A stretch of DNA of 64,000 bases from Acridotheres tristis (lineage: Eukaryota > Chordata > Aves > Passeriformes > Sturnidae): contig CM072894.1 in the NCBI GenBank assembly GCA_037013685.1, positions 11,237,449 to 11,301,448 of the forward strand, given 5' to 3'. Shown piece after piece: positions 1 through 12,460 of this stretch; position 1 is the stretch's first letter; the number at the start of each line of letters is the position of its first letter. Position numbers and translations under genes: made by a program. The notes below the pieces were generated by a model that saw only the letters and a list, made by a program, of their open reading frames with translations, did no database searches and was not told the DNA's origin.

Positions 1-1808
1 AGTTGCAATCACACTTATGAAGCAAATTCCAGAAACTGGAAACAGGCTTGCTGTGCTGAAGTACAGCATGCACCCTTTGAGGGGTCTATATGTGATTTGT
101 AACATTTAATACTGCAACAAATTTCAGCTCCTAAAATGTGTAGTGCCTGAGAACCCCAAGTCTAGCAGCAAACAGCTGGACAGAAAGAGCAGAAAAGTCT
201 TCCTACAGTGTATGTCATGCAAATGAAGCAACTGAGAACTTTGCAAACCAGAAAAACACATCAGCATCACGGGGCGACCTGCCAATGCCACTGTCACATG
301 GCATCTTGAACCCCTTGCCTTCAGATACAGAACCTGAGGCCCAGCCCTGGGGTGCTGAGGGAGCTGAGAAAATAAACAAGGCAAGGCTGGCTCCCAAACC
401 TACCTCTGAGCAACTCTCAAGAAGGTAAGGATCAATTAGAGGGATAGCGAGTGCTGTAGAGATCTGCTGCAGACAGCAAGAAAGAAGGCTACAAGATGTA
501 GTCTCAGTAGTAAAGTGCTCATCAGTTAGAATGGTTTCCCCTCTCTTCTCATCTGCTACTTCCTACTTTTATTCCTGCTCCTGTTGCCCAGCTCACCCTT
601 TCACAACTAGCCATAGCCCTTAGGCTACCTGCCAGCAGGCTATTCTCATTCACAAGGAGGTAAAGAGAAGGCACAAAGCCAGCCAGTCAGAGGCATATTA
701 ACCAAGCCTCACAGGCAGCAAGTCCCTTTCTGTCCCCCCTGAGTCCATTCAGGACATGAATTCTTGCTATGCAGAGAAAGACCTTGGTCTATTTCAAAGC
801 AGAAAAGGCATCTGTGCTTTCTTTTGTCTGGGGATTTAAGCACCAGTTACATGTTTGTCCCAAAAAATTTAGCCAACAAGAGCTTTAGTGAACAAAGAAA
901 CACAAGCCAACCTGGACTGGAATGAGGCTGGAAGGAAAGCAGATCGGGTTTCCAAGGCAGTTATGTAGGAAGCCATCATTAGATGCTGCAAAACGCTCTC
1001 AGAGTTTCATGTTGGAGCTGAACTCAATATAATCAATGCCAGCTGTTCCATCAGTTTCAATAAGATGCTTGTCAGGCTCTTTGAAAGCAAACCATAAATT
1101 GGCACCAGTTTTCCCTTCCTGAAAGCAGCCGATGCTCTTTTTCCCTTCTAATAACACAGCTTCTCATTTTCTGATGGACGTTGGGCTGATAGCAGTGTCC
1201 TGTCTGTCGGAAAAGCTATCAAGAGGCAAAACAGGAAAACCTGGCTTTCCACACTGATTACTCCCAAGTGAGCTGCTGAGACTCAGGGTTTCCAGCAGCT
1301 TACCTGGTGCTCAGCTTTCAAGAAGATTCAGTGGGTGCAATGCAGTCTGTCATGCTACAGCACTTACAGCAACATCATCAGTAGTGAAGATGAGAGGGGT
1401 GGTATCAGCAAAGTAACCAACCAAAACCGTTTGGTTTTGAGCATCCTTTCGAGGACACTTAGGCTATCCTGTCTTTGTTACACATCATGGAGCAGTCCTG
1501 GTTCTTGCTAAGTAAAGCAGGCTGCCTGGATGGTGCAGAGCTTTCAAGCCCGACACTTTATTTAGTTTCCCTGTCAAGAGAAATGCCTGGTAGCAGAATC
1601 TGGGTTCAGACTGATGTGTATCCAACATGACTAGGGCTGAGAGGCTGGAGCAGAACAGTATGGGTGCACCAAGTCACCCAGGACACAGAAAGGTAAAAGC
1701 AACATTTTTTTCTTGAACTGCAGAAGCACAGGAACAGATGTTCAGTCACATTCTAGTTCCTCTGTGGCACAGAGCTGGAAATGTAGCCAGATCTCCACTC
1801 CTAGAGGA

Positions 1809-1840
1809 GAAATCTTTAAGATTTCTTTAAGAAATCTTTA
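1809..1840. repeat. Overlapping short palindromes (AAATCTT/AAGATTT)
   Basis: The stretch contains AAATCTT-T-AAGATTT immediately followed by, and overlapping, TTTCTT-T-AAGAAA, and then AAATCTTTA again. Each is a perfect inverted repeat around a one-base centre, and AAATCTTTA is also a direct repeat. It could form small alternative hairpins. No function is inferred. Confidence 0.6.
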
Positions 1841-4800
1841 GGACCAGCAGTGGCTCTAATACAATGTTTGACGCAGGGGCTGAAGGGAAAGGATACCTGT
1901 AGTAGAAGAAATTTATCTCTGTAAAATCCAACCACTTTGGACTTTGCAGAACAGGTTTTAGGACCTGGCTGTGATAAGGAGTGGTTTATAGAGTCATCCT
2001 GAGCCTGTTAAATTAGGATTTAGCAAAATGCTACAAACAGAAGCTCTGCCTGTGAAATCTCTGTTTCCAATTAGGACAAATGTTGAGGTTCTTCCCCAGG
2101 GCATTCTCCCTGTGATACTCATAACAACTTTTGTGACTGCCTTTTCACAAAGACTCAGGGATTTAGGCACCTGCTCTATTACAGATACCTTAATTCCTAT
2201 GACTTTGGAAAATCTCCACCACCACTGCAGTTCACAGAGCACTGAAAAGCACAAATTATACAGACAACTTAGTTACAGATACAACTGATATTTGATGCTT
2301 TAGCCAGGCAGACTGGGCAGTCTAGGTTAGAAAGGCCCCTGAAGAAGACTCTCACACCTATTTGCATCCATTCTGCACAGGTAAAAAGGCCTTTGAATTT
2401 TATGAAGGAGCTATTTCCTCTCAGAAGGCTCTGAGTCTCACAGCTCACAGTGGTTGTTTACCCAACACTGCTCATCGGTTTGGTCAGAAGGGTGCATGAA
2501 ATAGATCAGCCTTCAGGCCAAGGTATTCAATAAGGTCGGAGTAGTCACAGGGATTTAATAATATAATTAAAAGCTAATTTGCTTTTCAAAGCAGTTTTGC
2601 CACCACTACTCCTTGTTTATATACCAGTAACTCTTGTTTCTCCATTTCTTAACATAAACAGGCCTTAAATTCCTTTTCCTACAGAGCTTTGTGCTGGTCG
2701 CTTCTGCAGCGTGTATGTCTGCTGCTGAGCCTTGTGCCAGAGAAGGAGAACTAAGAAGAGCAGGCTTAGCAGAGTGCCAGCCAGAGAAGAAGCTGGTCAC
2801 TGATAGGGATGAAGCAAGTCAGATGGGAGCTGGCAGGGCCCAGCTGCTGTGCCAGCTGCTGAACAAACCCTCTTCACTTCCCTTTGCCGGGCTGCCTCCC
2901 ACACGCTGTGCTGACAAGGGCTGCATTGCCACATCCAACACTTCATTCTGTGCTTTGAAAGTCCAGAGTAATTGAGTGACAAAGTCATTCTGCCTTGCAT
3001 CTCAGCAAAGGGTTTTCCTCTAAAGACCCTTTCATCTTCTGACCTTCTCCTCTCTGCCCTTCCTGAAGCCTGGCTAACCCGAGGCCCAAAAGGGCACATG
3101 AAGGGGCAACTGAACCTTTCCAAAAGTACATCCTGTGCTCCCCCAGCCTGCGCTCTGCCAGTGCAGTTGGTACTTGGGGGGAGCATAGGGCTGGGAACTG
3201 CCAGCATACCCAGGCTTCCTGAGAAGAACCCACTCCCTCCACAAATACAATGCCATGTCGTGTTCACAGTCCCCATCAAAGCACAAACTCTGGATTACAA
3301 CCACTTCAACTGATACTTTTCCTGAAGGCTAAAAATGTTGGTTCCTACAAAAACACTGCAAACACACAACCTGGCAATGTCCCTACCCTTCCCTGCTTCC
3401 AGACTGAACAAAATATTGGACAAGGATAAAGCAAAAAGTGGAAGTGGGAAGAATAATTGTTCCAGGAAACACATAACTCAGGCTGCCCATACTGATGGAG
3501 CATTACATGAGTCACTTGTCCAATTTCTGATAAGCCAATTTCTTAGAAGTATTAAGAGTAATAAATTTTAAAAATAATGAAAAATACGGAACTGTCATGA
3601 AAAATTTGGGGAATCTAGTATGGTTCTTCGGTATACAGCTCCCTGAATTTAGTATTAATGTCAATCTTGCTAGAACAGTAGACCAATCCCTCTTACACTG
3701 CTTTGATTTCACAAACTTTATCATTCACATCACCCTACACAGAACTCTCCCTGCAGTCTTGCCATCTCTCACATGGAAGTGAGACAAAAAGTAGGAGAAT
3801 TTTGCAACCATCATGATTCCCAGTGATGGATGCTCAAGTGTTTTTTCCTTAGAAGACGTGTGTTTTCCTTCCTAATCTTCCCAAATATCCTCTCCTCTCT
3901 CATGATCGTGTATTCTCAGCAGTTCAGCAGAGAACAGTCCTGTGATTGAGCAGAAACAAGCAGTTTCTGAGATATCTCCCAGTTGGGCTACTACTGATTC
4001 ATTTTGAGGAGTTTGCCCTCCACAACACACAGATAACCTCAGAAAGTGGTTTTTGTTTGTTTGGGGCTTTACTTAAAGAACTAAAAATGCCCTGTTAAAA
4101 TTGTCATGCCAATATGTGAGATTTCTCTCTGCCTCCATGAAACCCCTCATGTCTCTTAAACTGATGCTTGCTTTCTTCACCTTTACTCTAACCAGCCCAA
4201 TCCACCCTGTAGATCATCTGTCTCCCAAGGTAGTTCCATCTGTCCTGCTACCTTTCCAGAGCAGGAGGGGGGACATGCTGCCTGGGCAGAGCAGAGATAC
4301 ACCACAGGAGTAAGGGACAAGTGTTCCCTGTGCCTGTGAAGAGCTTGCAGCTCACTCATAAGGGAGGAAGAAGTGGCTGAGGCCACGTTTCTTCCTATGC
4401 TCAATATAGAAAACTAGTGCTCTTTTACTAATACAACCTGGATCCTAAAAGGGGAGGTTGGGCTAGCCCAGCCTCACATATTAGATATGATTATGACACC
4501 AGCATAAACTCCAGAAATGGCTTCATATCATGGAAGACATTATAGACTTTATCTTTGCAAATCTCTATGAACAAACACATGGGACAAATGTAAGTATAAA
4601 CTGAAATATACCTTTATATCTATGTCTTATGCAGCACTAATAGGTATGTATTCATAATACATATTGAATACCACACAATCATAAATATTAGAGATAGAGC
4701 CAACTAATGCATAAAAATTACTTTTCTCATGCAATGAAGCTAATTATTATCAGGTGCAATGCATGGGTTCTTTTCACTAGCTTATACCCTTCTGGAATGT

Positions 4801-6810
4801 GGATTTTAGTCTAAGAAGTGGTGGCAGGATCTGTTCTGAGGGTATAAGGCTACTTTGCTCCTCATACTTTATTCTGTGTAAGCATCCAAAAGGAAACCAT
4901 CTGGTCTGAAAGATGGCTATGCTATCAATTATCTGTGAGGATGTATTTTCAAGGGAAATTATATCCTTTCAAGGTTTGGCTAGTTAGTTTGGACAACTTT
5001 GCCAGTGGAGAATTTGCTTTTAGGTGCCTTAAGTGTGTAAAATTTCAAATCAGAATATTTGTGAAATAACAAAGTTTAAAAGGTCAAACAGGAAACTGAA
5101 AGGCAAGCTGGCTGTAGTCTGTACTATCAATGGTGTACATTGTTCTGCCAGAAATCACTAACTGGGAGGTATTCAAAGCCCTAGATAAGTATAGAGAGAA
5201 TGCCACAGAGAAAGACCTGTCCCCTGTTAAGTTCCTGAAGTGCAGAAGCCCACAGGGCAGTTGGGGAGACTAACAAGGGAAAAGTAGAAATAAGGATTCT
5301 GCTCCTACATGAAATTCTGGGAATTTCTCAAGGAATTGAAGTGCTAGGACAGCTCTGGGTGCAGTAACCCAGAGACAGTCCTGCCCAAAACCTGGCCAAC
5401 CTTGGCTCCTTGGCTCCAGCATCTACAGTCACAGATGTCAGGGGAAAGAGCATTGCATCTTCAATACTGACTGCTGATGGCTCATCTCTCCTATCCTCTT
5501 TTGAAGGACTGAGAGGCTGAGGGCCTCAGCACAAGCACAGGTGGCTCAGCTAGGCCAGGTAAAAGTAAAACTGAGAGTTTGAGATCAAGAGTCAACTTTG
5601 CATGTTCTCCAGGGTGCCAGACCTGCCTGTTGTAAATTCTCCATTCATCTCAGTATACCACAGGGGAATACAGTGGTGACTATCTGCATCTCTTAGTATA
5701 ATAAATAAGGCCTCTTGGCCTGAAGGTAGAAGGATTCCTGAGAAGTGTTCAGCTGAAATGAAATTACCAGTTCTTGAGATGTGCTTCTGATCTCTCACAA
5801 CTTCTGCCAGGGTCAAGTCCATTTCTCAGTTTGTACTTGAATCTCCCATTTAATATTTAACTGCTTGATTTTATAACTCTATAAAACAATGTTGTTAAAG
5901 TAGTTGCCTGAATAGACAGTTGTGGCATTCTTGTCAAATAATTTTTTTCAAACTTTTAGTAATTCTGGTCTCTTTTTTGGTTGTTTGTTTTGTGGATTTT
6001 TTTGTCATTATGCAGCAAAGTCTTCAAAACACTGCTAGCCAAATGCTTCTATTGAAACAAACAATCTGATTTTCAGCAAATACCTGCATTCTCACACTCA
6101 TCTATGGCACTCCATGAAAACTAACTGACACTACTGCTATCTTGTTCACCACCAACCTAGATTAGTCAGCTGTAGCTCTGCTCCTCCAAAGAATAGTGAA
6201 AATGAAGAGTAAATATCAGTTTTGAGCACTTAATTGAGCCAGGATAGTATTAACTACCTCTAATTAGTGATACATGTTTATACCTGGAGCTACTAGCTAC
6301 AGCTGCTTCTCATTCTTGTGTCCTGGAAGAACTGTACTGCTGCCTTGGAGCAGTCCTGAGCAGGAGAACTGCAACTTGACAAACCCTCTTAAACCAGCTG
6401 ATATCTACTGGGAGTTTTGGTCGAGACCTTGCTGCAGCAAATACACGTCTCTGTGTACTAACATCAACCATTCACTCCCTTCAGATCTTGCAAACACAAA
6501 GTTCAGTCTCTGCCTGAAGATCTCTTCCTCTGAACACAGTCACAGTCACTTAGCTATCTCAGAATTATTCCCAGAATATGGAAGTACATGTGGTTTTAGG
6601 GCTCTGGACCAAAACCACTGCAGCCACCTGACTTAAAATGCTGCTCTAATATGAATTTACACTTCAAGCCTAAATTGTTCAAAGACTTCTGGAGGTTTAT
6701 CTTTGTGTGAGGGAGCTTTATGCTGGATCAGGTACTTTTGGTTCATGCCACTCTTCCTTTATATGAATAAGACATCACATTTCCAGAAAAAATCAGGGAA
6801 ACGTGTATCA

Positions 6811-6876
6811 TCATATATACGTTTATAAATAACGTATATATATTTTAATGTTTATATTTACGTCATATATATAGTT
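6811..6876. repeat. AT-rich tract with perfect 10-bp inverted repeat
   Basis: This is a 66-bp TA-rich block. ATATATACGT (6813-6822) and ACGTATATAT (6832-6841) are exact reverse complements separated by 9 bases, and another ACGTCATATATATA-type run follows. It is probably a degenerate TA microsatellite able to extrude a hairpin or cruciform. Confidence 0.65.
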
Positions 6877-9800
6877 GGGTGGGATGGCTTATTTGGATCA
6901 AATGTGTACTCTAACCTATGGAGTGACCAAACCATCAGCAGTAAAATCCACAATCCTCCCACCTTCTGCCCAAGCAATGTCCTAAGATACTGTTTCCAAA
7001 GACTCAGGTGGTTATTTTCCGTGCTCATCCAGAGCTTGTTCTGTGAGCTTTGCTGCCATTCCATCACAGGTTTTATGCCATTAGCTATTGCCACCAGTAG
7101 CCATCAAACACAGGTCTGTTTGGGCTGATCAGCTTGAATGTGTTCCATCCACTGCCTCAATTCTCCATTCATTAATGGTGTGCAGCATCTCTCACTCAAA
7201 GTCTTCATCGAGTACACGAGATCTGGAGAGTACAGCACCCAGCACTGACCTTCACAACATGATGAGATGCAGCAGCCACAGCCTGCAGGAACTACAATAC
7301 TTTACTCCTGGTCTGACACCAGTTCATAAGATCACCTTGGGAAAGCCATGTCACCCCTCCTCGCCTGAGTTTTCCCAGCTGTTAGATATGGATAATAATG
7401 GTCTTTGAAGTCTGTCCAAGTCCTTTGATAAAGGACAAAGATTTTAAAACATTATTCTTGACAGTCTTCAGGACATGAATTGCATCCTTGGCATGAGAAA
7501 TCCTCTAACACACCACAAGTGCTAACACTGCCCCAAAGAGACAACAACAAACTCTGCACCAGCTTATCACTACAGGCACTGGAAAAATACACGTTGGTTG
7601 CTGATACACTCTTGGATTTTGGCAAGTCTATGTGTTATTTCTGAACACAATCGCAAATTGCTTTGAGTTCAAAGAATTGTTCAGTGCTGCTCAGGGTTAT
7701 CTGGGAGGCAAGTCAACCTCCAGCTGTATCACCCTGTGTCCTTGGGAATATTCCTCTGGTTTGATTTGAAGCTGAGTGGATTGTGAAGACACACAGCTGG
7801 GTTTCTGGGCATCCTCTTGAACTAAATATGTTCCAGTCAATGTATTCTACTTGCCAAGAGAGTTATAATTTTCTTACTTAGAAGAATGAATTGTGGTAAT
7901 GGGTGTCTACATTGGCAATATGCAATCTTTTTGTTTGTTTGTTTTCTTCCCTTTGCTTAAAGGTCATATAATATTTGTACTAAGCAGTAATGACCAAAGG
8001 AGCATACACAGCTCTAACTCAGAACAGGGAGGGTCCTTCTTATGTCACTGCTGTCAACTTAGGACAAAAACTGCGATGAATAGGAAAAAATAAATAAATC
8101 TTTTGTTTTCAAAGCTAAATAGCCAAAAATGCAGCTAGAAAAGTTCCATAAAGCTTTAGCTTTCAGCAACACATAGCGGAAACAAAGCTCATTCCTCCTC
8201 TTGCTGTGCCCCCTGACCTCAGAGTTTTATATGTCACTGCCTAGAAGGCCTCTAGTCACGGCAGCCTCTGTGCATGGCTTTCCCAGGACTTTCAGGGTTT
8301 TCCTTGGGGGATGCTTGAGTGGGGGAAAAAAGGGTTTTAGCACCAGCCTTCGATTTAAAATAGCAGGGGGAGTTTACTGATTAATATTCATGAGAAGGGA
8401 ACAGTCTGCTTTTTGTTACCGAGGCCGTTTCCCATGCAAGGTGGGTTGAGAGGGAGGAATACATTAAGGAACATATCCTACTGTCACAAGTACACCACCT
8501 TTAGAGATACACAAAATCAGGAGTCTGAGCAGAGCTTAGATGGTAAATACTTAACAGGGAAAGAACTTGCCTCCTCTTTCTGCCTGTATATATTAAACTC
8601 ATTCTTTCATTTTAACAAGGGAACTGTGTTTTCCTGCTCTCTCAACCCCCACCCCTGCCCCTCACTTAAATTCTGGGACTAAGTGGATAGTTCACAACAT
8701 GCTATAAATCGCCTCCACCAGTAACCCAAGTGAATGTATTTCCTTGTTTGGTTGTTTTCTAAAGTCATTGCAAGTCCTTCTCCAGTGGGAGATGTTCATT
8801 CTATTCACCGAGGCACAAGGAAGAGCAGGACTGGTTCCCTTGCACTTAGACCAGAAAATTTCTGGGATAACCCAGCTGAAATCCATGATTCTCACACCCA
8901 TGTAAAACTGGCATACGAAAAAAGCACAAATGAAGCAAACTTTTTCAGCCACAGGTGCTGATTTGTGGTGCCTCTGAATTGTGGACATTCAGCTCAAAAT
9001 GCTGCTTTTCATGTGCCAAAGCACAGAGTATGGTCCTCGCCTTGACATTCTCTGTTTTTCTTCTGTCAACTCCATCAGCATCTGGTTTCAGTGAAGGGTT
9101 CAAAGCCTCTTCTGTGAGAATAAGCAAGGGCTTCTTAATTTCTGTGCAATCACAGGGAAAATACACAAGCTCATTTGGCAAGGTCAGCTATTATTTAAAT
9201 ACTCCTTAGAGACAGGAGATTGTGGTACACCTCCAGTTCTAACATCAAAAGTGGATTTGTGCAGGAACCGACAGACTTCTTTGACAAGACATTTGTATCT
9301 GTGCTCATGACCCTATAATAGCAAGGTAGTAGCAAAATAGCTGAGCATTACCATTTGACATTTTCTCTTGCTTCTTCACTGAGTGAAACAAACTGTCCTG
9401 GCAGAGCCACACTTCAGCTGATGCAACCAGCTCCAGACTGAACACCAGAGCAGCACATGTGGGAACTCCTGAGACCTTGCAGGCAAGAATGAGCCCTGAG
9501 AGCTCATACACTTGAAAATGTTGATACTGAGCTGATCATGAACCGACTACAGCAGTGCACAACTAAAATCACATCTGGATAACAAGACAGCATCATCATC
9601 CTGACTGTAACCTTCTTACCTCCACAGCACAAAAGAGCATTAGTGGGTCAAAATGGCAACACATGTGGCCTGTGTAGGGGCCCATGTCTCACAGAGGGCA
9701 GCAAGGGTCACAGTCTGAGAGCCAGGTTAGCTCTGCCACCAGCTGCTGGCAGGGCCTGGGGTCAGGCTGGATTTGGATGAACTGTGATCCCAGATCAACC

Positions 9801-11700
9801 TCACTGTTTTGACAGATGTCCTTAGACTAAGTGCAGTTAAATGGATCAGTACAGCCAATTTCACCTGGGGGAGGGATAGGGTAATGAAGAAGAGAAGAGC
9901 AGAGAGAAATGACCAATTTCACCACAACAGCTGTCCTTGTCCCAAAGGCCCTGTCCCAGTGCAATATCCCTCTATTTCCTCAGCATCCAGCTAGAAAATT
10001 TTGCCAGTGGAAACATGTCAGCTTTGCACTTTTGTGAAGATAAAACCACAAGATAGCTGTACCAACAGCAGTAGTTTTGCCTGTACAGCATCTCTTCCCT
10101 GGGAACTGAAACATTTCACACTGGCACAGGACATGTACTGTCAGAGGCTTCATTTCCATTGCTTGGGTAGCAAAACTTCAGCAACGCAGATAAAGCAGAT
10201 AATGAGGCCCAGAGTTTCTCACTGAAGCCAGAGAAGTGAGGTTAGGATTTGGTTTAAGGATGGCATGACATATGAGAAGATATTGCATGAAGATGGGAAT
10301 TTGATAACAGCTAAGAGGAGTTGTTATCACCATGCCAGTCAATGCTAAGAAGAAAGGAACTTTCTGAACAGGGCTGGGGAAAGGAGGGTCTCCCTGACCT
10401 TGGCTGCAATGCACTCGCAGCCCAAGCAGTGCACGCCTCGCTGGAGCTCTTGCTTTGAAGAACTGTGCCTGACTTCAAGGTGATTGTGAATGCAGAGCAT
10501 GACCCATTTTAAACAGGTAGGCCAAGAAAACCTCCATCTCTCTGCCTTTAGGGACCTGTTTCAGAATACAGAGGACTTACCTTGAAAATGTTTTCCATAC
10601 TGTTTGATGTTGTGGAACAGTCAGTGGGAATACTGACAGCATTAGATGCCTGGGTGGCTTATTGATTTGTTCTAGTTTTATTAAATTAGCTAAAGTTCAT
10701 TCAAAAGTCTCCATTCCCACACACAAGTACTTTTTTGGAATGCTACCTTGAGACGAGTAAATGGGGGAAAAAGAAGAAGGGAACTATAAAGTTGAAAAAT
10801 TTATCTAAAGAAATCTGTGATGTGAAAATGGACTTCATAAAAGGTATATATTATTTATAGCACTAGCATAGTCTTCTGGGTTCAATACCTCTAGCTACTC
10901 AAATTCTGCAAAAAGCTGAGTTGGTGTGTGCATGATATTTCTAATAACACATGGACACAAATGTGTGCGTCTGTGTTCAGGAGAGATTCCTGAAAAGAAT
11001 GATTCTACCACAGAAAGAAATTTTCCTTTTGTCAACCAAGTAACTAAAGAAGAGCTTAGACCATTGCCCTGTTTTTGTAAGAAAACTGAGAATTGCGTTC
11101 TTGGTAACCTATATCCATGAAGTAACGACAGACAAATTAAATGGCTGAGGTCATGCAAGACCAGTCCAGACCTTTCCCCTACCCCCAACAGTAAGATTAG
11201 AGCCCCAGGCAATTTCCAAGAAACTTTACAAATTGAAGTAGGAGCTGTGAAAATGGCCAGTGCTCAGCAGCTGAGAGAAGGACTCCAGGATTTCACACGG
11301 ACAGGGTGTGAATGGCTCAGTCTGGCTGAAGGAGCACTGAGGAAGAAGAGGCTCAGTGCTGGTGTTGTCAGAGCCCAAGCGCTCTTCTAGTGCAGGTGGG
11401 ACAAAGGCATCCTAAGTATCTCCTTGGATCAAATTCCAGATTTATCCATTCTGATGAGATCCAGAGAAAACTGTCAAAGGAATGACATCTGTCAGAACAG
11501 GTGGAAGACCTGAATTTGATCCATCTCTTTGCTTCTGTGCTGAAACAGAAACTATTTTCATGTTACTAACCCAAATGAGACTTTACTGTTGTTATGGTCT
11601 CATTGAGACATCAAGAAATTTGGAGACTCTTTTCCTCAAAAAAAACCTTCTACACTACCTCTGGTTTTGAAAGAAAACACCATAGATTTAATCTGTTGGG

Positions 11701-11731
11701 ACATCACTATTCTCTCAAAAAGTAGTGATGT
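11701..11731. repeat. Perfect 9-bp stem inverted repeat
   Basis: ACATCACTA (11701-11709) and TAGTGATGT (11723-11731) are exact reverse complements with a 13-base loop. The flanks do not extend the stem well, so a microRNA precursor is not supported. It may simply be chance. Confidence 0.55.
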
Positions 11732-11879
11732 TAAAACAGCTTATTTATCTTCAGCAGATAATTTAAAGGCAAAATAGACTAAAATTGATAATTCTTCCTG
11801 CTGTCTAATTCTGCATATATTTTAAGATGCATTTGTGTTTGAACGAGATCTATTAAAAAGATCATTAATTGAAACTGTC

Positions 11880-12460
11880 TGGCTCTGTCATCCTGCCCTC
11901 CCATTCTCCACCCAATGAATCAGTAAATTGTAACAAGAGAATCTGGCTAAACAAGTTCCTAATTCAAACGCCATCTTATGGACAAAGAAGTCTTTGAAAA
12001 TAGTATCCGTCATCTGGCTCCTTGCGATGGAGCGGAAAGTTGTTTTTTTACTGTTCACGGAATTCATCTCTCCCTTCAGCGCCGTCAAATGTCGAGTGTG
12101 GTGCAGTATGGGAGAGTGGAGTCCAGGGAGGAGAGGGAAGGGGGAGGCCTCTGTCAGAGGAGCCCAGGGCAAGCAATTTCCTGCCAATTAACATAGAGCT
12201 AGTGATAATATTTCTCCCAAGAACAGAGTTTCAGATAGGAGAAATTTTATACTGGTCGATTCCAAGTTACTGATAGAGCTCCCTTTTCCAAGGTCCAGTT
12301 GTCTTCTCGATGGAGTGACTGGCTCGAGTACGAGGTCTCGGAGCGCGTGCAAGCCAGGCTGGCTTTGATCACAGAAATGGGATAACTGGCAGAAGAGTCC
12401 CACTTCCCAACAGGAGGAGATCTCAACAGCAGCCTCTGAAGCTGAGCACACAACTGGTCA
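11880..12460. promoter_or_regulatory. Candidate conserved non-coding element
   Basis: This block differs from its surroundings. It is non-repetitive, carries a run of CpG dinucleotides unusual for the neighbourhood (around 12000-12080 and 12305-12350), and contains a close match to the optimal TCF/LEF site, CTTTGATC, at 12363-12370. Several short overlapping frames cross it, but none resembles a known protein or has a convincing exon structure. The call is from sequence texture only; conservation cannot be measured here. A small non-coding exon is the main alternative. Confidence 0.3.

Larger units (their letters stand above)
1..11879. other. Intergenic, no gene recognised
   Basis: I see no gene in this stretch. 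The open frames are short (at most about 160 codons), lack recognisable domains, and overlap one another on both strands without a coherent exon pattern. Composition is about that of bulk avian intergenic DNA. Local oddities are the overlapping palindromes near 1809-1840, an AT-rich inverted repeat at 6811-6876, and scattered GTTT-rich runs (near 4050, 5970 and 7930). In mammals the gene upstream of FZD7 is CDK15; I looked for its kinase C-terminal exon and did not recognise one. Confidence 0.6.

Noticed and set aside
2797..3313. Overlapping frames of up to 160 codons on both strands
   Set aside because: All frames are of similar quality, with no domain, no splice pattern and no composition typical of coding DNA.
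11701..11731. Hairpin as a microRNA precursor
   Set aside because: The stem is only 9 bp and does not extend into the flanks. A precursor needs roughly 25-30 paired bases.
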